Of a stretch of DNA of 64,000 bases, positions 33,474-42,583 are shown piece after piece; within the stretch, counting starts at the first letter, position 1; every line of letters starts with the position of its first letter. Source of the stretch: Pararhodobacter sp. (GTDB lineage Bacteria > Pseudomonadota > Alphaproteobacteria > Rhodobacterales > Rhodobacteraceae); the NCBI GenBank assembly GCA_020832545.1, contig JAFIEK010000004.1:62001-126000 (forward strand), read 5' to 3'. Below the pieces are notes generated by a model. That model searched no databases. It saw nothing but the letters and a program-made list of their open reading frames with translations, and was not told where the DNA came from. A program made the translations under genes and the position numbers.

Positions 33474-34502
33474 TTACTGCATTACTTCGGTCCACATCCG
33501 GGCGTAGATATCCATCACTTCAGGCGCGCAGATCAGCATCAGTTCCCCCGCGTCCACCAGATCTTCCGGGATTATGATTTCAGGCGCGTTCAGCAGTTCT
33601 TCGGACAGATAGGCTTCTGAGCCGGTGATCGAGTTGGCATAGCCGGTGAAGGCGGTGGTCAGCGCAGCGTTTTCGGGGTCCATGATGAAGTTCAGGAACA
33701 GCCGCGCATTGTCCACATTCCTTGCATCCGACAGCACTGCAACGCTGTCCATCCATAGCGGATAACCCTCGCGCGGGTAGCCATAATGCACATCAGGATT
33801 TGCCGAGCGTATCCGCAGGGCGGCTCCGTTCCAGGTGACCGTCGCCAGCAGATCTTCGGCCGTCATCGCATCGACGCTGGCATAGTCAATGGCGATCCAG
33901 TGCTCTTTTGCCGTAAGCAGCGCCTCATGCGCGGCGCGCAGAACCTCCATGTCGTCCGTGCACCAGTCACCACCGACATAGCGGATAGCGAGATACAGGA
34001 TGTCGGCTAGTTCCGGCACCACATTGATATGGCCCCGCAACTCTGGCGGCGGGTCAAGGAAGATGGCCGAGGTATTGATATCGCCGTCATAGACCGAGGT
34101 GTTCACCGAAACGCCGGTACTGCCCCAGAGCCAGGGCACGGTATAGCGGCGCTCAGGGTCAAAGGACGGGCTGCGAAACCGTTCATCGACATTGGCGAAA
34201 TTCTCCATACCGGCGGGGTTGGTTTCCAGCAGCAACCCCTCTTCGATCCAGACCGGGGTGACAACAGCTGCCGGAACCACAATGTCAAACCCGTGCCCGC
34301 CCTGACGAATACGGGCAATCGCCGTATCGCTGGAATCATAATCGGTGATGGTGACGTTGATGCCATGAGCGCGTTCAAAGCGCTCGATCAGCTCGGGGTT
34401 GGTGTAATTGCCCCATGTGTAGATATGCAGCTCGCCCTCTGCCCAAGCCGGTCCGGCCAGAATGGCAATAGCTGTTGCGGCAATCCAGGTCTTCAGTTTC
34501 AT
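33474..34502 (-). CDS. Polyamine-type ABC substrate-binding protein (PotD/PotF-like)
   Basis: A 342-residue extracytoplasmic binding protein. Signal peptide MKLKTWIAATAIAILAGPAWAE, then GELHIYTWGNYTNPELIERFERAHGINVTITDYDSSDTAIARIRQGGHGFDIVVPAAVVTPVWIEEGLL, the standard PotD/PotF opening. Late segments YPREGYPLWMDSVAVLSDARNVDNARLFLNFIMDPENAALTTAFTGYANSITG also match. No potB/potC permease or potA ATPase gene is next to it, so it either serves a transporter encoded elsewhere or the partners have been lost. It lies between the class III aminotransferase and the amidase on one strand. Confidence 0.88.
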   Translation of the reverse strand: MKLKTWIAATAIAILAGPAWAEGELHIYTWGNYTNPELIERFERAHGINVTITDYDSSDTAIARIRQGGHGFDIVVPAAVVTPVWIEEGLLLETNPAGMENFANVDERFRSPSFDPERRYTVPWLWGSTGVSVNTSVYDGDINTSAIFLDPPPELRGHINVVPELADILYLAIRYVGGDWCTDDMEVLRAAHEALLTAKEHWIAIDYASVDAMTAEDLLATVTWNGAALRIRSANPDVHYGYPREGYPLWMDSVAVLSDARNVDNARLFLNFIMDPENAALTTAFTGYANSITGSEAYLSEELLNAPEIIIPEDLVDAGELMLICAPEVMDIYARMWTEVMQ

Positions 34503-34628
34503 GCGCGTACTCCCTGTCATGCCCCATACCCGTTGCGGCGCGGGTCCGGTTGCCCGGGCGCGGGGCGGCATTGTTGCTGCCGCGGTTGCCCGTTGTGGGC
34601 GGTTCATTCGTTCGGTGAGGTTGCCGGG

Positions 34629-36008
34629 TCAGGCAACCAGGGCCCCCTTGCGCACAAGGTCATCCGTGGTCAGCCGAATTCCCTTTTCAAGAATATCGAA
34701 CATCTGATCGACCTCATCGTGAGAGATGATCAGTGGCGGCGAGAAGACGCACATGTTCAGAAGCGGGCGCACAATCAGCCCCAGATCCCGGCAATGTGCA
34801 TCAATCAATCCACCGACGACCTTGTCCAGCGCCAGAGGGTCGCGCGCACTCTGGTCGGCCACGCATTCGACACAGCCCATCAGCCCCATGCCACGCGTAT
34901 CGCCGACCAGCGGAAGGGCGCGCAACGCCGCCAGCCGCTTCTGAAAATGAGGGGTCAGGGCGCGCACATGCTCCAGAACGCCCTCACGCTCGATAATCTC
35001 GATGTTCTTCAGCGCCGCTGCCGCGCTGACCGGATGGCCGGAATAGGTGAAACCGTTGGAGAACACCGCCCCTTGCGATGCGTCGCCCGATATATCCTCA
35101 AACAACCGCTCCGACAGGATGCAGGCACCCAGCGGTGCATATCCCGATGTCAGGCCCTTGGCGCTGGTGATGATGTCAGGCACCATCCCGAACACCGACT
35201 CTGATGCGAACCAGTGGCCCAGCCGCCCAAAACCCGTCACCACCTCATCGGCGATATAGAGCACATCATGACGGCGGCAGATTTCAAGGCAACGCCGGTG
35301 ATAGCCTTCAGGCGGCACAATCACCCCGCCGGAAGCCAAGATCGGTTCGGCGATAAAGGCCGCCACGTGATCGGCACCAAGCGACAGGATCGCCTTTTCC
35401 AGATCGGCGATCTTTGCCTCCAGAAACGCCTCGATGCTTGTTCCGGCGGGGCGGCGATAGGGGTTCACATCCGGCAGGAAATGCACCAGCGCATCAGCAT
35501 GGTCGAACCAGTTGCGATCACGCTCCTTGCCGCTGACGCTGGCCGACAGATAGGTTGACCCGTGATAGGCCTTCTGCCGGGTGATGAATATCTTCTTTTC
35601 AGGCTTGCCCAGCAAGTTGTTGCGAAACTGCACGAACCGCAAAGCGGTATCGACGGCTGTGGACCCGCCTGTGGTGAAGAACACTCGGTTCAGGTCGCCG
35701 GGCGTGCGCTGTGCGATCGCTGCTGCCAACTGCGCGCTGACCGGGCTGGTGCTGGAGAATGGCGAGAAATAGGCCATTTCCTGCGCCTGATAGGCCATGG
35801 CCTCGCCGATCTCCTGCCGCCCGTAACCAAGCTGCACACACCACATACCGCCGGGACCGTCGATGCGCGGGCGCCCGTCGCCTTCGATTACATAAATTCC
35901 GTTGGCTCGCTGCGTCACCATGCGCCCGCTGGCACCCAGATCTTCCATGGACTCCCACGGGTGAACAAAATGTCGAGCATCCAGATCAGAGATCATGTGG
36001 GACAGCAT
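34629..36008 (-). CDS. Class III (omega) aminotransferase
   Basis: A 459-residue PLP enzyme of the omega-amino-acid/putrescine:pyruvate class. Features seen are GGMWCVQLGYGRQEIGEAMAYQ, FTTGGSTAVDTALRFVQ, KAYHGSTYLSASVSG, the Walker-like PLP-Asp strand IADEVVTGFGRLGHWF and the lysine in ITSAKGLTSGYAPLGA. Substrates could include putrescine, beta-alanine, taurine or similar amines; the adjacent PotD-like binding protein favours a polyamine. AGGAG nine bases before the ATG at 36008 supports the start. It is divergent from a TetR gene, with a palindrome between them that is probably the operator. Confidence 0.85.
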   Translation of the reverse strand: MLSHMISDLDARHFVHPWESMEDLGASGRMVTQRANGIYVIEGDGRPRIDGPGGMWCVQLGYGRQEIGEAMAYQAQEMAYFSPFSSTSPVSAQLAAAIAQRTPGDLNRVFFTTGGSTAVDTALRFVQFRNNLLGKPEKKIFITRQKAYHGSTYLSASVSGKERDRNWFDHADALVHFLPDVNPYRRPAGTSIEAFLEAKIADLEKAILSLGADHVAAFIAEPILASGGVIVPPEGYHRRCLEICRRHDVLYIADEVVTGFGRLGHWFASESVFGMVPDIITSAKGLTSGYAPLGACILSERLFEDISGDASQGAVFSNGFTYSGHPVSAAAALKNIEIIEREGVLEHVRALTPHFQKRLAALRALPLVGDTRGMGLMGCVECVADQSARDPLALDKVVGGLIDAHCRDLGLIVRPLLNMCVFSPPLIISHDEVDQMFDILEKGIRLTTDDLVRKGALVA

Positions 36009-36028
36009 GCAACGGCGCTCCTAACGTT

Positions 36029-36064
36029 AATCAAAATGAACATACGTTCATACAGATTTTGATT
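36029..36064. promoter_or_regulatory. Nested palindrome, probable TetR operator
   Basis: ATGAAC-ATAC-GTTCAT (36036-36051) is a 6-bp dyad in the 114-bp gap between the aminotransferase and TetR genes. Outer arms AATCAAAAT (36029-36037) and ATTTTGATT (36056-36064) form a second perfect repeat of 9 bp. TGAAC-N-GTTCA is the type of site bound by BetI-like TetR regulators. Confidence 0.65.
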
Positions 36065-36122
36065 GCACGTCAGTCGCGATGATGTCAAGTGTTTTGACCG
36101 GACCCCATTGAGATGTCAGGCG

Positions 36123-36770
36123 ATGACCACGACAAACAACGCCAGCACACCGCCCGCGACCCCGTCAGAGGGCCTTCGTGACCGCAAGAAAGCGCATCAC
36201 CGCAACCTGCTGATTCAGGCCACCGGCGAGGCGGTTATGAACCACGGCGTCCGCGGCACCACGATCGACCGTATCCAGCAGATCTCGGGCCTGTCGCGCG
36301 GGATGATCAGCCTGCATTTCGGATCCAAGGAAAACCTGCTTCTGGCCCTGATCGAGCAACTGGCAGAAGAATATACCGAAAACTGGCGCGCGGCTGTCGA
36401 TCATGGTGGCGAAGACCCCGCCGGGCGGCTTCTGGCCCTGATGCGCGCGGATTTCGCGCCAGCCGTGCTGAACCGACGTAACATGGTGATCTGGTTCGCT
36501 TTTCGCGCCGAAACCCCCGCGAACCCGCAGTACCGACCGTTTGTCGATTCGCGCGAAAGCAATTTCCGGCAGGCATTGACCGAGACCTGCCGCACGCTTT
36601 CCGGGCCAGGAAACGAGGCGCTGGCAGACCAGCGGGCCTATGCGCTTACCGCGTTGCTGGAGGGGATGTGGGCGGACTTCCACCTCAACCCTGACAGCTT
36701 CAACCGGATTGAGGCTTTGGAAACCTGCGTGCTGGTTGCCAGCCGCCTGTTCCCGGAGCACAGCTTCTGA
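36123..36770 (+). CDS. TetR-family regulator (BetI-like)
   Basis: A 215-residue TetR protein. The HTH spans about 22-70: RKKAHHRNLLIQATGEAVMNHGVRGTTIDRIQQISGLSRGMISLHFGSKENLLLALIEQ. The ligand domain with AAVDHGGEDPAGRLLALMRADFAPAVLNRRNMVIWFAFRAETPANPQYRPF resembles BetI, the choline-responsive repressor. The ATG at 36123 starts the likely protein; the ORF track's 36063 start crosses the operator. It is divergent from the aminotransferase gene and probably represses the aminotransferase-binding protein-amidase group. The inducer would be an amine or its breakdown product. Confidence 0.88.
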   Translation: MTTTNNASTPPATPSEGLRDRKKAHHRNLLIQATGEAVMNHGVRGTTIDRIQQISGLSRGMISLHFGSKENLLLALIEQLAEEYTENWRAAVDHGGEDPAGRLLALMRADFAPAVLNRRNMVIWFAFRAETPANPQYRPFVDSRESNFRQALTETCRTLSGPGNEALADQRAYALTALLEGMWADFHLNPDSFNRIEALETCVLVASRLFPEHSF

Positions 36771-36815
36771 GATTGCCCTGATCCGGTCGCAGGTATCGTC
36801 GATTTTCCTGCGGCC

Positions 36816-37856
36816 CTAGTCAGTTCCTGAACATGCAAACGCTGTGGTGCTGCGAGCCTTGAGGCTGACGGGAAACCGAAAGTGGACGATCTGGTCACTT
36901 TCAAGGTCAGCGACACTGCGGACCAGATCCTGACCAGCGCGCACGCCAATCTCTTGCGCGGGGATGCGGACGGTTGTCAACGCGGGAAAACTGTCGGCAG
37001 ATCCTACAAAATCACCGATTCCGATGATGGAAATATCCTGCGGGATGCAAAGACCCTGTTCCATTGCAGCTGCGATGGCGCCTTGCGCTATGACGTCATT
37101 GCCGCAAATCAGCGCCGTCAGCGACTGATCCCGCTGAAGTAACTCCTGACAGGCCGCTTTCGCATGCGCGATACTGTATAGCGATTGCACCGCCCAGGCA
37201 TCCGGACAATCGATACCGGCTTCGCGCAGCACCTCTCTGGCGGCGTCGAGTCTGCCACGGGCCCGGTCATTTTCAGCGGTCGGCGGAAAGATAAAACCAA
37301 TCCGGCGATGGCCGAGGGACAGGATATGCCGGGCAGCGACTTGCCCCGCCTCTCTGTTGTCCGACCCGATGCACGAAATCCGCGATTGGTCAGAATAGCT
37401 CCAGGCGGCGACGACCGGGACATTCTGAGACTTGAACAACTGGTAGGTATCTTCGCTGTGATCCAGACCAATCAGAGCAATGCCGTCAACACGATGTTCC
37501 AGCAGCTTGCGGATGACCCTGTATTCGGTGCGCAGATCATAGTTATGGGTCGCCAAGAGCAGCGTGAACCCCAGATCTGACACCGTATCGTTGAAGGATT
37601 GCACCAGTTCGGCAAAGATCGAATAATTCACCGTCGGAACCACCAGCCCCAAGGTGGCACTGCGCCTGCCATGCATCGTCTGGGCAGCACGGTTGCGGAT
37701 ATAGCCCGTCTTGCGAACGGCCTTTTCGATCTTCTTGCGCGTGGTCGGGCTGACAAGGTCAGGATGATTCATTGCCCGCGACACTGTCGCCGGGGATACG
37801 CCTGCAACCTTCGCAACGGTAACAATATCAGCTTTATATGTTTGTTTTATAACCAT
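36816..37856 (-). CDS. LacI-family transcriptional regulator
   Basis: A 346-residue regulator. The HTH at 10-65 reads DIVTVAKVAGVSPATVSRAMNHPDLVSPTTRKKIEKAVRKTGYIRNRAAQTMHGRRS, and the periplasmic-binding-protein-like effector domain follows (GLVVPTVNYSIFAELVQSFND, VDGIALIGLDHSEDTY and ISIIGIGDFVGSADSFPALTTVRIPAQEIG). It is divergent, by 96 bp, from the acylating aldehyde dehydrogenase gene and should control that CoA-ligase/TTT operon. A candidate LacI half-palindrome lies in the gap. The inducer would be the imported organic acid or a CoA derivative. Confidence 0.9.
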   Translation of the reverse strand: MVIKQTYKADIVTVAKVAGVSPATVSRAMNHPDLVSPTTRKKIEKAVRKTGYIRNRAAQTMHGRRSATLGLVVPTVNYSIFAELVQSFNDTVSDLGFTLLLATHNYDLRTEYRVIRKLLEHRVDGIALIGLDHSEDTYQLFKSQNVPVVAAWSYSDQSRISCIGSDNREAGQVAARHILSLGHRRIGFIFPPTAENDRARGRLDAAREVLREAGIDCPDAWAVQSLYSIAHAKAACQELLQRDQSLTALICGNDVIAQGAIAAAMEQGLCIPQDISIIGIGDFVGSADSFPALTTVRIPAQEIGVRAGQDLVRSVADLESDQIVHFRFPVSLKARSTTAFACSGTD

Positions 37857-37882
37857 TATTGCCGACTTTTGGGTCTGATTTA

Positions 37883-37896
37883 TGAAAACATTTGCA
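37883..37896. promoter_or_regulatory. LacI-type operator candidate
   Basis: TGAAAACATTTGCA matches the general LacI-family operator form TGnAAnC-GnTnnCA except for A in place of the central G. It lies in the 96-bp gap between the LacI and aldehyde dehydrogenase starts. AT-rich flanks around it probably hold the -10 elements. Confidence 0.5.
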
Positions 37897-37952
37897 ATAC
37901 TATTTTCATCACATACGGTTGAGTTTGTAAATCGATCCTTGGGGAGGGGAAC

Positions 37953-39362
37953 GTGGCATTGCAGGGATTGTGCGATCAGGTTGACGCCCTTGTTGTCCGC
38001 GCCCGGCAGGCCCAGGCCGAGTTTGAGTCAGGTGGGAGTCAGGTGCGCTATGACCGGGCAGCCGCCGCCGCCGCCTGGGCGATTATGGAGCCGGAGCGAA
38101 ATGCCAGACTTGCGGAACTGGCGGTTCAGTCAACCGGGCTGGGGAACGTCGCGGATAAGATCACCAAGAACCATCGAAAGACACTTGGCCTGATGCGCGA
38201 CATTGCGGGTGTGCCAACATTTGGCGTGCTGTCGGACGATCTGGCAACAGGCATCACCGAAATTGCCCGACCGCTGGGTGTTGTCGGGGCGGTCGTTCCA
38301 TCGACCAACCCGGCTGCGACGCCGGCCAACAATATTATCAACGCCTTGAAATGCGGCAATGCCATCATCCTGTCCCCATCGCCAAAAGGGGTGGCCTGCT
38401 GCGAGTTGCTGATCGATTTCATCCATGCCGAATTCGCAAAGACTGGTGAAAACACGGCGCTTGTGCAGATGGTCCCCCCTCCGGGCAGCAAGGTGGCAAC
38501 CCAGAGACTGCTGGAACTGGTGGACCTTGCCGTCGTGACCGGCAGTCAGGACAACGTGCGCCGTGCCTATTCAAGCGGAACGCCCGCTATCGGGGTTGGT
38601 GCCGGGAACGTCACCGTGATCGTGGATGAAACGGCAGACATTGCCGCGGCGGCCAGAAAAATCGCCGCTTCAAAGACCTTCGACAATGCAACCTCGTGTT
38701 CTTCCGAGAATGCTCTGGTGGTCGTGGATGCTGTCTATGAGGACTTTTTGGCCGCGCTGACGGCAGAAGGCGGCGCGCGTGTGCCGCAGGCCGAGGCCGC
38801 AGGCATTGTTGCAAAGCTCTGGCCTGACGGGCATCTGAACCGCGAAGTCATCGCCAAGGATGCCGATGTTTTACTGGAGAAGCTGGGGCTGACGGGCAAG
38901 GTGCCGTCCAGCACGCGCTTTATCGCGGTCGAAACGGATGGGATAGGCCCCGATCATCCCTTGTCCGGCGAAAAACTCAGCCGGGTTGCCGCGCTCTACC
39001 GCGCCCGCGACTATGACCATGCTGTTGATATCACGCGGCAGGTGCTGACGTTTCAGGGGGCCGGTCATTCGCTTGGGCTGCATACCACCGATACCCGGCG
39101 CCCCCTGTCGTTGGGCGCGCAGATGCCGACCTGCCGGGTCATTGTCAATCAGGCGCATTGTTTTGCAACCGGGGGGGCGTTCGACAATGGCTTGCCGTTT
39201 TCATTGTCCATGGGCTGTGGCAGCTGGGGCGGAAACTCCATCGATGACAATCTGCACTGGCGACATTTCATGCAGCGCACCAGAGTGGTCCGCCCCATCG
39301 CATCGCGGGAACCAACGCTTGATGTAATCTTCTCGGATTACTGGTCAGAGGTGGGGAAATGA
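37953..39362 (+). CDS. sauS: Acylating aldehyde dehydrogenase, SauS-like (sulfoacetaldehyde dehydrogenase candidate)
   Basis: A 469-residue CoA-acylating aldehyde dehydrogenase read from a GTG with GGGGAGGGG upstream. Motifs are PLGVVGAVVPSTNPAATPANNIINALKCGNAIILSPSP, VTGSQDNVRRAYSSGTPAIGVGAGNVTVIVDETADI and the catalytic Cys in DNATSCSSENALVVVD. Length and motifs fit the AdhE/EutE/SauS group. A following CoA ligase (ATGA overlap), a LacI regulator and an organic-acid transporter reproduce the sulfoacetate pathway of Cupriavidus (sulfoacetyl-CoA to sulfoacetaldehyde). No xsc gene is in the window. A short carboxylate other than sulfoacetate remains possible. Confidence 0.72.
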   Translation: MALQGLCDQVDALVVRARQAQAEFESGGSQVRYDRAAAAAAWAIMEPERNARLAELAVQSTGLGNVADKITKNHRKTLGLMRDIAGVPTFGVLSDDLATGITEIARPLGVVGAVVPSTNPAATPANNIINALKCGNAIILSPSPKGVACCELLIDFIHAEFAKTGENTALVQMVPPPGSKVATQRLLELVDLAVVTGSQDNVRRAYSSGTPAIGVGAGNVTVIVDETADIAAAARKIAASKTFDNATSCSSENALVVVDAVYEDFLAALTAEGGARVPQAEAAGIVAKLWPDGHLNREVIAKDADVLLEKLGLTGKVPSSTRFIAVETDGIGPDHPLSGEKLSRVAALYRARDYDHAVDITRQVLTFQGAGHSLGLHTTDTRRPLSLGAQMPTCRVIVNQAHCFATGGAFDNGLPFSLSMGCGSWGGNSIDDNLHWRHFMQRTRVVRPIASREPTLDVIFSDYWSEVGK

Positions 39363-40891
39363 CCACCCTCGCCACGTCGCCTCCTGACGGCACTGTGCGC
39401 GACTGGCTTGACCTGCGCGCCAAGGAACAGGGCACCGACCCAAGCCACATCTTCCCCGACGCGCCAACGCTGCACTGGGCGGAACTGCGCGCCGAAGCCG
39501 TCGAAATCGCTGCGAGGCTGGCCGGGCTGGGGTTGCAAAAAGGGGATTGTGTGGCGGTGATGTTGCCCAACAGCAGACAGGGAATCCTGTGTCTGTTCGG
39601 CGCGCTTTACGGTGGGTTTCGAACGGCGCTGATAAATCTTGTCGCTGGCGCAGAGGCGATAGGCTATGCCCTGACCCATTCAGAAGCGAAGATCGTTCTG
39701 GTCGGCACGGCGCAGGCCAGTCTGTTCGAAATGGCGACGCAGGCGCACCAAGTTACCGCCCGGACCCTGACTGTCGGCGAGCAGATTGACTGGCCGGACG
39801 CTGCCATGCCCGGATCACTGGACGAACTTGGCCCGCAGGACCCGTCGATTCTGATGTATACTTCGGGGACGACAGGACGGCCCAAGGGCGTTCTGCACAC
39901 CCATGCCAGCCTGCTTGCCGGCGGTTGGACAACTGCCCTGGCGCATCGCTTGTCGGCTGAGGATCGTGCGCTTTGTGTTTTGCCGATCTATCACATCAAC
40001 GGTCTGTGCGTGACAGTGATTGGCCCATTGGTTTCCGGCGGGTCTGCGGTGGTTTGCGAAAAGTTTTCATCCAGCCGCTTCTGGTCGATCTGCAAGCAAT
40101 ATCAGGTGACGTGGTTTTCTGTTGTCCCGACGGTCATATCGCATTTGCTGCACGGTGTGGCTGACCCTGATGCAGACACCAGATCGCGGATACGGTTCGG
40201 ACGCTCCGCTTCATCGGCTCTGGCGATAGAGACCCAGATGGCCTTTCAGACACGTTTCGGCATCCCCATTATCGAGACAATGGGCCTGACCGAGACGGCT
40301 GCACAGATCCTGTCAAACCCGTTGCCGCCGGGGGTACGCAAGATAGGCTCTCCGGGCAAGGCGTTCGGCAATGAGGTTGTCATTCTGTCGAATGATCTGA
40401 AACCCGCCCCACCCGATACCGAGGGCGAGATCGCTGTACGCGGCCCCAATGTCATGGCCTGCTATTTCCGCAATCCTGAGGCAACTGCTGCGACCTTTAC
40501 AGACGACGGCTGGCTGAGGACCGGTGATCTGGGACGGATGGACGAGGACGGCTATGTCTTTGTGACCGGTCGGCTGAAAGAGTTGATCATCAAAGGTGGC
40601 GAGAACATTGCCCCGCGCGAAGTCGATGAAGTTCTCTACGGGCATCCGGACGTGGTAGAGGCGGCGGCCTTCGCCCGCCCCTGCGTGCGATACGGTGAGC
40701 GGGTCGAGGCGGCTGTCAAGCTGCGCGACCACGCAACCGTGCGCAGCGAGGATCTCATGCTGCTGTGTCAGCGCAAGCTGGGCGAATTCAAATGCCCGTC
40801 GGTAATCCATATCCTTGATGAACTGCCCAAGGGGCCATCAGGCAAAATACAACGACTCAAACTGGCAGAGGAGACCCAAGTGAAGGCGTAG
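39359..40891 (+). CDS. sauT: Acyl-CoA ligase, SauT-like (sulfoacetate-CoA ligase candidate)
   Basis: A 510-residue ANL-family ligase. The P-loop is ILMYTSGTTGRPKGVLHTHAS; the adenylate-binding area has IIETMGLTETAAQILSNPLPPG; the hinge and C-terminal domain read DDGWLRTGDLGRMDEDGYVFVTGRLKELIIKGGENIAPREVDEVLYGHPDVVEAAAFA; the lysine is in PKGPSGKIQRLKL. It starts inside the aldehyde dehydrogenase stop (ATGA), so the two are translated together: activation of an acid to its CoA ester followed by reduction to the aldehyde. TctC follows after 92 bp. Sulfoacetate is the best-fitting substrate by gene order, unproven. Confidence 0.75.
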   Translation: MTTLATSPPDGTVRDWLDLRAKEQGTDPSHIFPDAPTLHWAELRAEAVEIAARLAGLGLQKGDCVAVMLPNSRQGILCLFGALYGGFRTALINLVAGAEAIGYALTHSEAKIVLVGTAQASLFEMATQAHQVTARTLTVGEQIDWPDAAMPGSLDELGPQDPSILMYTSGTTGRPKGVLHTHASLLAGGWTTALAHRLSAEDRALCVLPIYHINGLCVTVIGPLVSGGSAVVCEKFSSSRFWSICKQYQVTWFSVVPTVISHLLHGVADPDADTRSRIRFGRSASSALAIETQMAFQTRFGIPIIETMGLTETAAQILSNPLPPGVRKIGSPGKAFGNEVVILSNDLKPAPPDTEGEIAVRGPNVMACYFRNPEATAATFTDDGWLRTGDLGRMDEDGYVFVTGRLKELIIKGGENIAPREVDEVLYGHPDVVEAAAFARPCVRYGERVEAAVKLRDHATVRSEDLMLLCQRKLGEFKCPSVIHILDELPKGPSGKIQRLKLAEETQVKA

Positions 40892-40983
40892 CGCGCCTTG
40901 GAGGAGGGACGCGCCGAACTCGACACGCAGACGGGGTGAGACACCACCCCCTGGACCTGAAAACACAAAGGGAGGAGACGTGG

Positions 40984-41934
40984 ATGACCAAGTTTCGGAG
41001 AACGCTTTTTGGCTCGGTTCTGATTGCAGGGGCTCTGGCCATGACCGGGGCCGCGACGGCGCAGGATTACCCGAACCGACCCATTGAACTGATCGTGACA
41101 TTCGGGCCCGGCGGCGGGGCGGATGTGATGGGACGTCAGATAGCGCAAATTCTTGAAGCTGATCTTGGCGTGTCCATCCCGGTCACGAATGTCGGCGGCG
41201 CGTCCGGTAACGCGGGGCTGACGCGGCTGCGGACAAGTCCGGCCGATGGCTATACGATGGGGACACTGATTTCGCTCACCGTAGCATCCTGGGCTTCGGG
41301 AATCGGGGACAATACGCTTGACGATTTCCGGGTTATTGGCATCGTGCAAAGTACGCCGTCATTCCTGTTTGTCGCATCCGACAGTCCGTTTGAAACCGCC
41401 GAGCAATTGCTGGAACACGCCCGGGCGAACCCCGGGGAACTCACGGTCGCAACCTCCGGATACGGCACACAGGATGATGTTGCGTTGATTACAATGGCCG
41501 ATCAGGGCGTTGACATGGTGAACGTCCCGTTTTCAGCACCGGGTGAACGTTATGCTGCCCCTCTGGGCGGACATACCGACGTGATCTATGAAGAGCCCGG
41601 AGATGTCGGACAGTTTCTGGAATCCGGCGAATATCGTTCCTTGATGATCTTCGCAGCAGAACGCCACCCTGAGTTTCCGGATGTGCCGACAGCGGGCGAA
41701 CTGGGCCTCGATATGGTCTATCTGAACACATTCCGCACACTGGCCGTTCCTGCGGCAACGCCGGATGACGTATTCGCACGCCTTGAGGCGGCTGTGATTG
41801 CTGCAACCGAAACCGACCAATGGCAGGCGTTTTGTGCGCAGACCTACACCTGTCTGGAGCCGCTGACCGGAGATGCGGCACAGGAGGAAGTCAACACGTT
41901 CTATCATGCGATTGCGGCGCAGTTGGACGACTGA
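40984..41934 (+). CDS. tctC: TTT transporter substrate-binding protein (TctC family)
   Basis: A 316-residue protein of the Bug/TctC family. Signal peptide MTKFRRTLFGSVLIAGALAMTGAATAQ, then DYPNRPIELIVTFGPGGGADVMGRQIAQILEADLGVSIPVTNVGGASGNAGLTRLRTSPADGYTMG, the hallmark opening. The FGPGGGAD loop and GGASGNAG bind a carboxylate via backbone and water contacts in known structures. GGGAGGAG precedes the ATG. It supplies the ligand to TctB/TctA encoded next. The position directly after sauST suggests the ligand is the same acid as the ligase substrate. Confidence 0.9.
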   Translation: MTKFRRTLFGSVLIAGALAMTGAATAQDYPNRPIELIVTFGPGGGADVMGRQIAQILEADLGVSIPVTNVGGASGNAGLTRLRTSPADGYTMGTLISLTVASWASGIGDNTLDDFRVIGIVQSTPSFLFVASDSPFETAEQLLEHARANPGELTVATSGYGTQDDVALITMADQGVDMVNVPFSAPGERYAAPLGGHTDVIYEEPGDVGQFLESGEYRSLMIFAAERHPEFPDVPTAGELGLDMVYLNTFRTLAVPAATPDDVFARLEAAVIAATETDQWQAFCAQTYTCLEPLTGDAAQEEVNTFYHAIAAQLDD

Positions 41935-41938
41935 CTGA

Positions 41939-42529
41939 ATGTCACAAGGTAGGATAGAAACAGGGGCCGCCAATGAGCGCGCCCCTACACTGTCGCAACT
42001 GATGCTGAGCATCATATCACGGGTTGCCTTGCCCGGCGGTTTTCTTGCGGCGGCGCTGATACTGCCATCCTACATGTTTGATCGCCCTCTGCGCATCCGC
42101 GCCCGGGGTCTTGGTCCTGATGCCTGGCCGAGTGTTTTTCTGAATGCAATCGTTGCAATTTCCCTGTTCTGGATCATTGCCGAACTCTGGGCGCTTTATG
42201 CCTCGCACAAGAGAAAGCGTACATCACCAATCCAGCAGGAGATTGAAGCCTACAACTATTCCAAGGCTGCTGCCGGGATTTGTCTGCTGCTTGCTTTCGG
42301 CTGGCTTTTGCCAAATGTCGGATTTCCCATCTCTGCCACCCTTTTCATCTTCTGCTGGTGTTTCCTGGGTGGCATTCGCAATCCTGTCGCCCTCATTCTT
42401 GTCAGCTTCGTTGGAATGATCACGCTGCTTTGGGTCTTCATGGGGCTTGCGCTCATGCCACTCAGCCGTGGCACCGGGGTGTTCGACGACTTTACCGTCT
42501 GGTTCCTCAGACTTGTCCGAATTTACTGA
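41939..42529 (+). CDS. tctB: TTT transporter small membrane subunit (TctB family)
   Basis: A 196-residue protein with four hydrophobic spans (ALPGGFLAAALILPSYMF, AWPSVFLNAIVAISLFWIIAELW, AAAGICLLLAFGWLLPNVGFPISATLFIFCWCFLGG and LILVSFVGMITLLWVFMGLALMPL). The DRPLRIRARGLGPDAWPSVF loop is typical of TctB proteins. It is 4 bp after tctC. TctB is the small integral membrane subunit of the tripartite tricarboxylate transporter family. The start codon is supported only by close spacing. Confidence 0.85.
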   Translation: MSQGRIETGAANERAPTLSQLMLSIISRVALPGGFLAAALILPSYMFDRPLRIRARGLGPDAWPSVFLNAIVAISLFWIIAELWALYASHKRKRTSPIQQEIEAYNYSKAAAGICLLLAFGWLLPNVGFPISATLFIFCWCFLGGIRNPVALILVSFVGMITLLWVFMGLALMPLSRGTGVFDDFTVWFLRLVRIY

Positions 42530-42583
42530 CCCGGCCCTTCTGGATGCGATCTGCGCAACAGAGAATGACGAGAAGGATCTGAT

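Noticed and set aside
34029-35204. 391-residue plus-strand frame over the binding protein and aminotransferase
   Set aside because: Antisense shadow of two strongly supported genes.
34629-36008. Taurine:pyruvate aminotransferase feeding sulfoacetaldehyde to the nearby SauS-like enzyme
   Set aside because: Attractive, but the gene groups with a polyamine-type binding protein and its own TetR regulator, and no taurine transporter or xsc is nearby.
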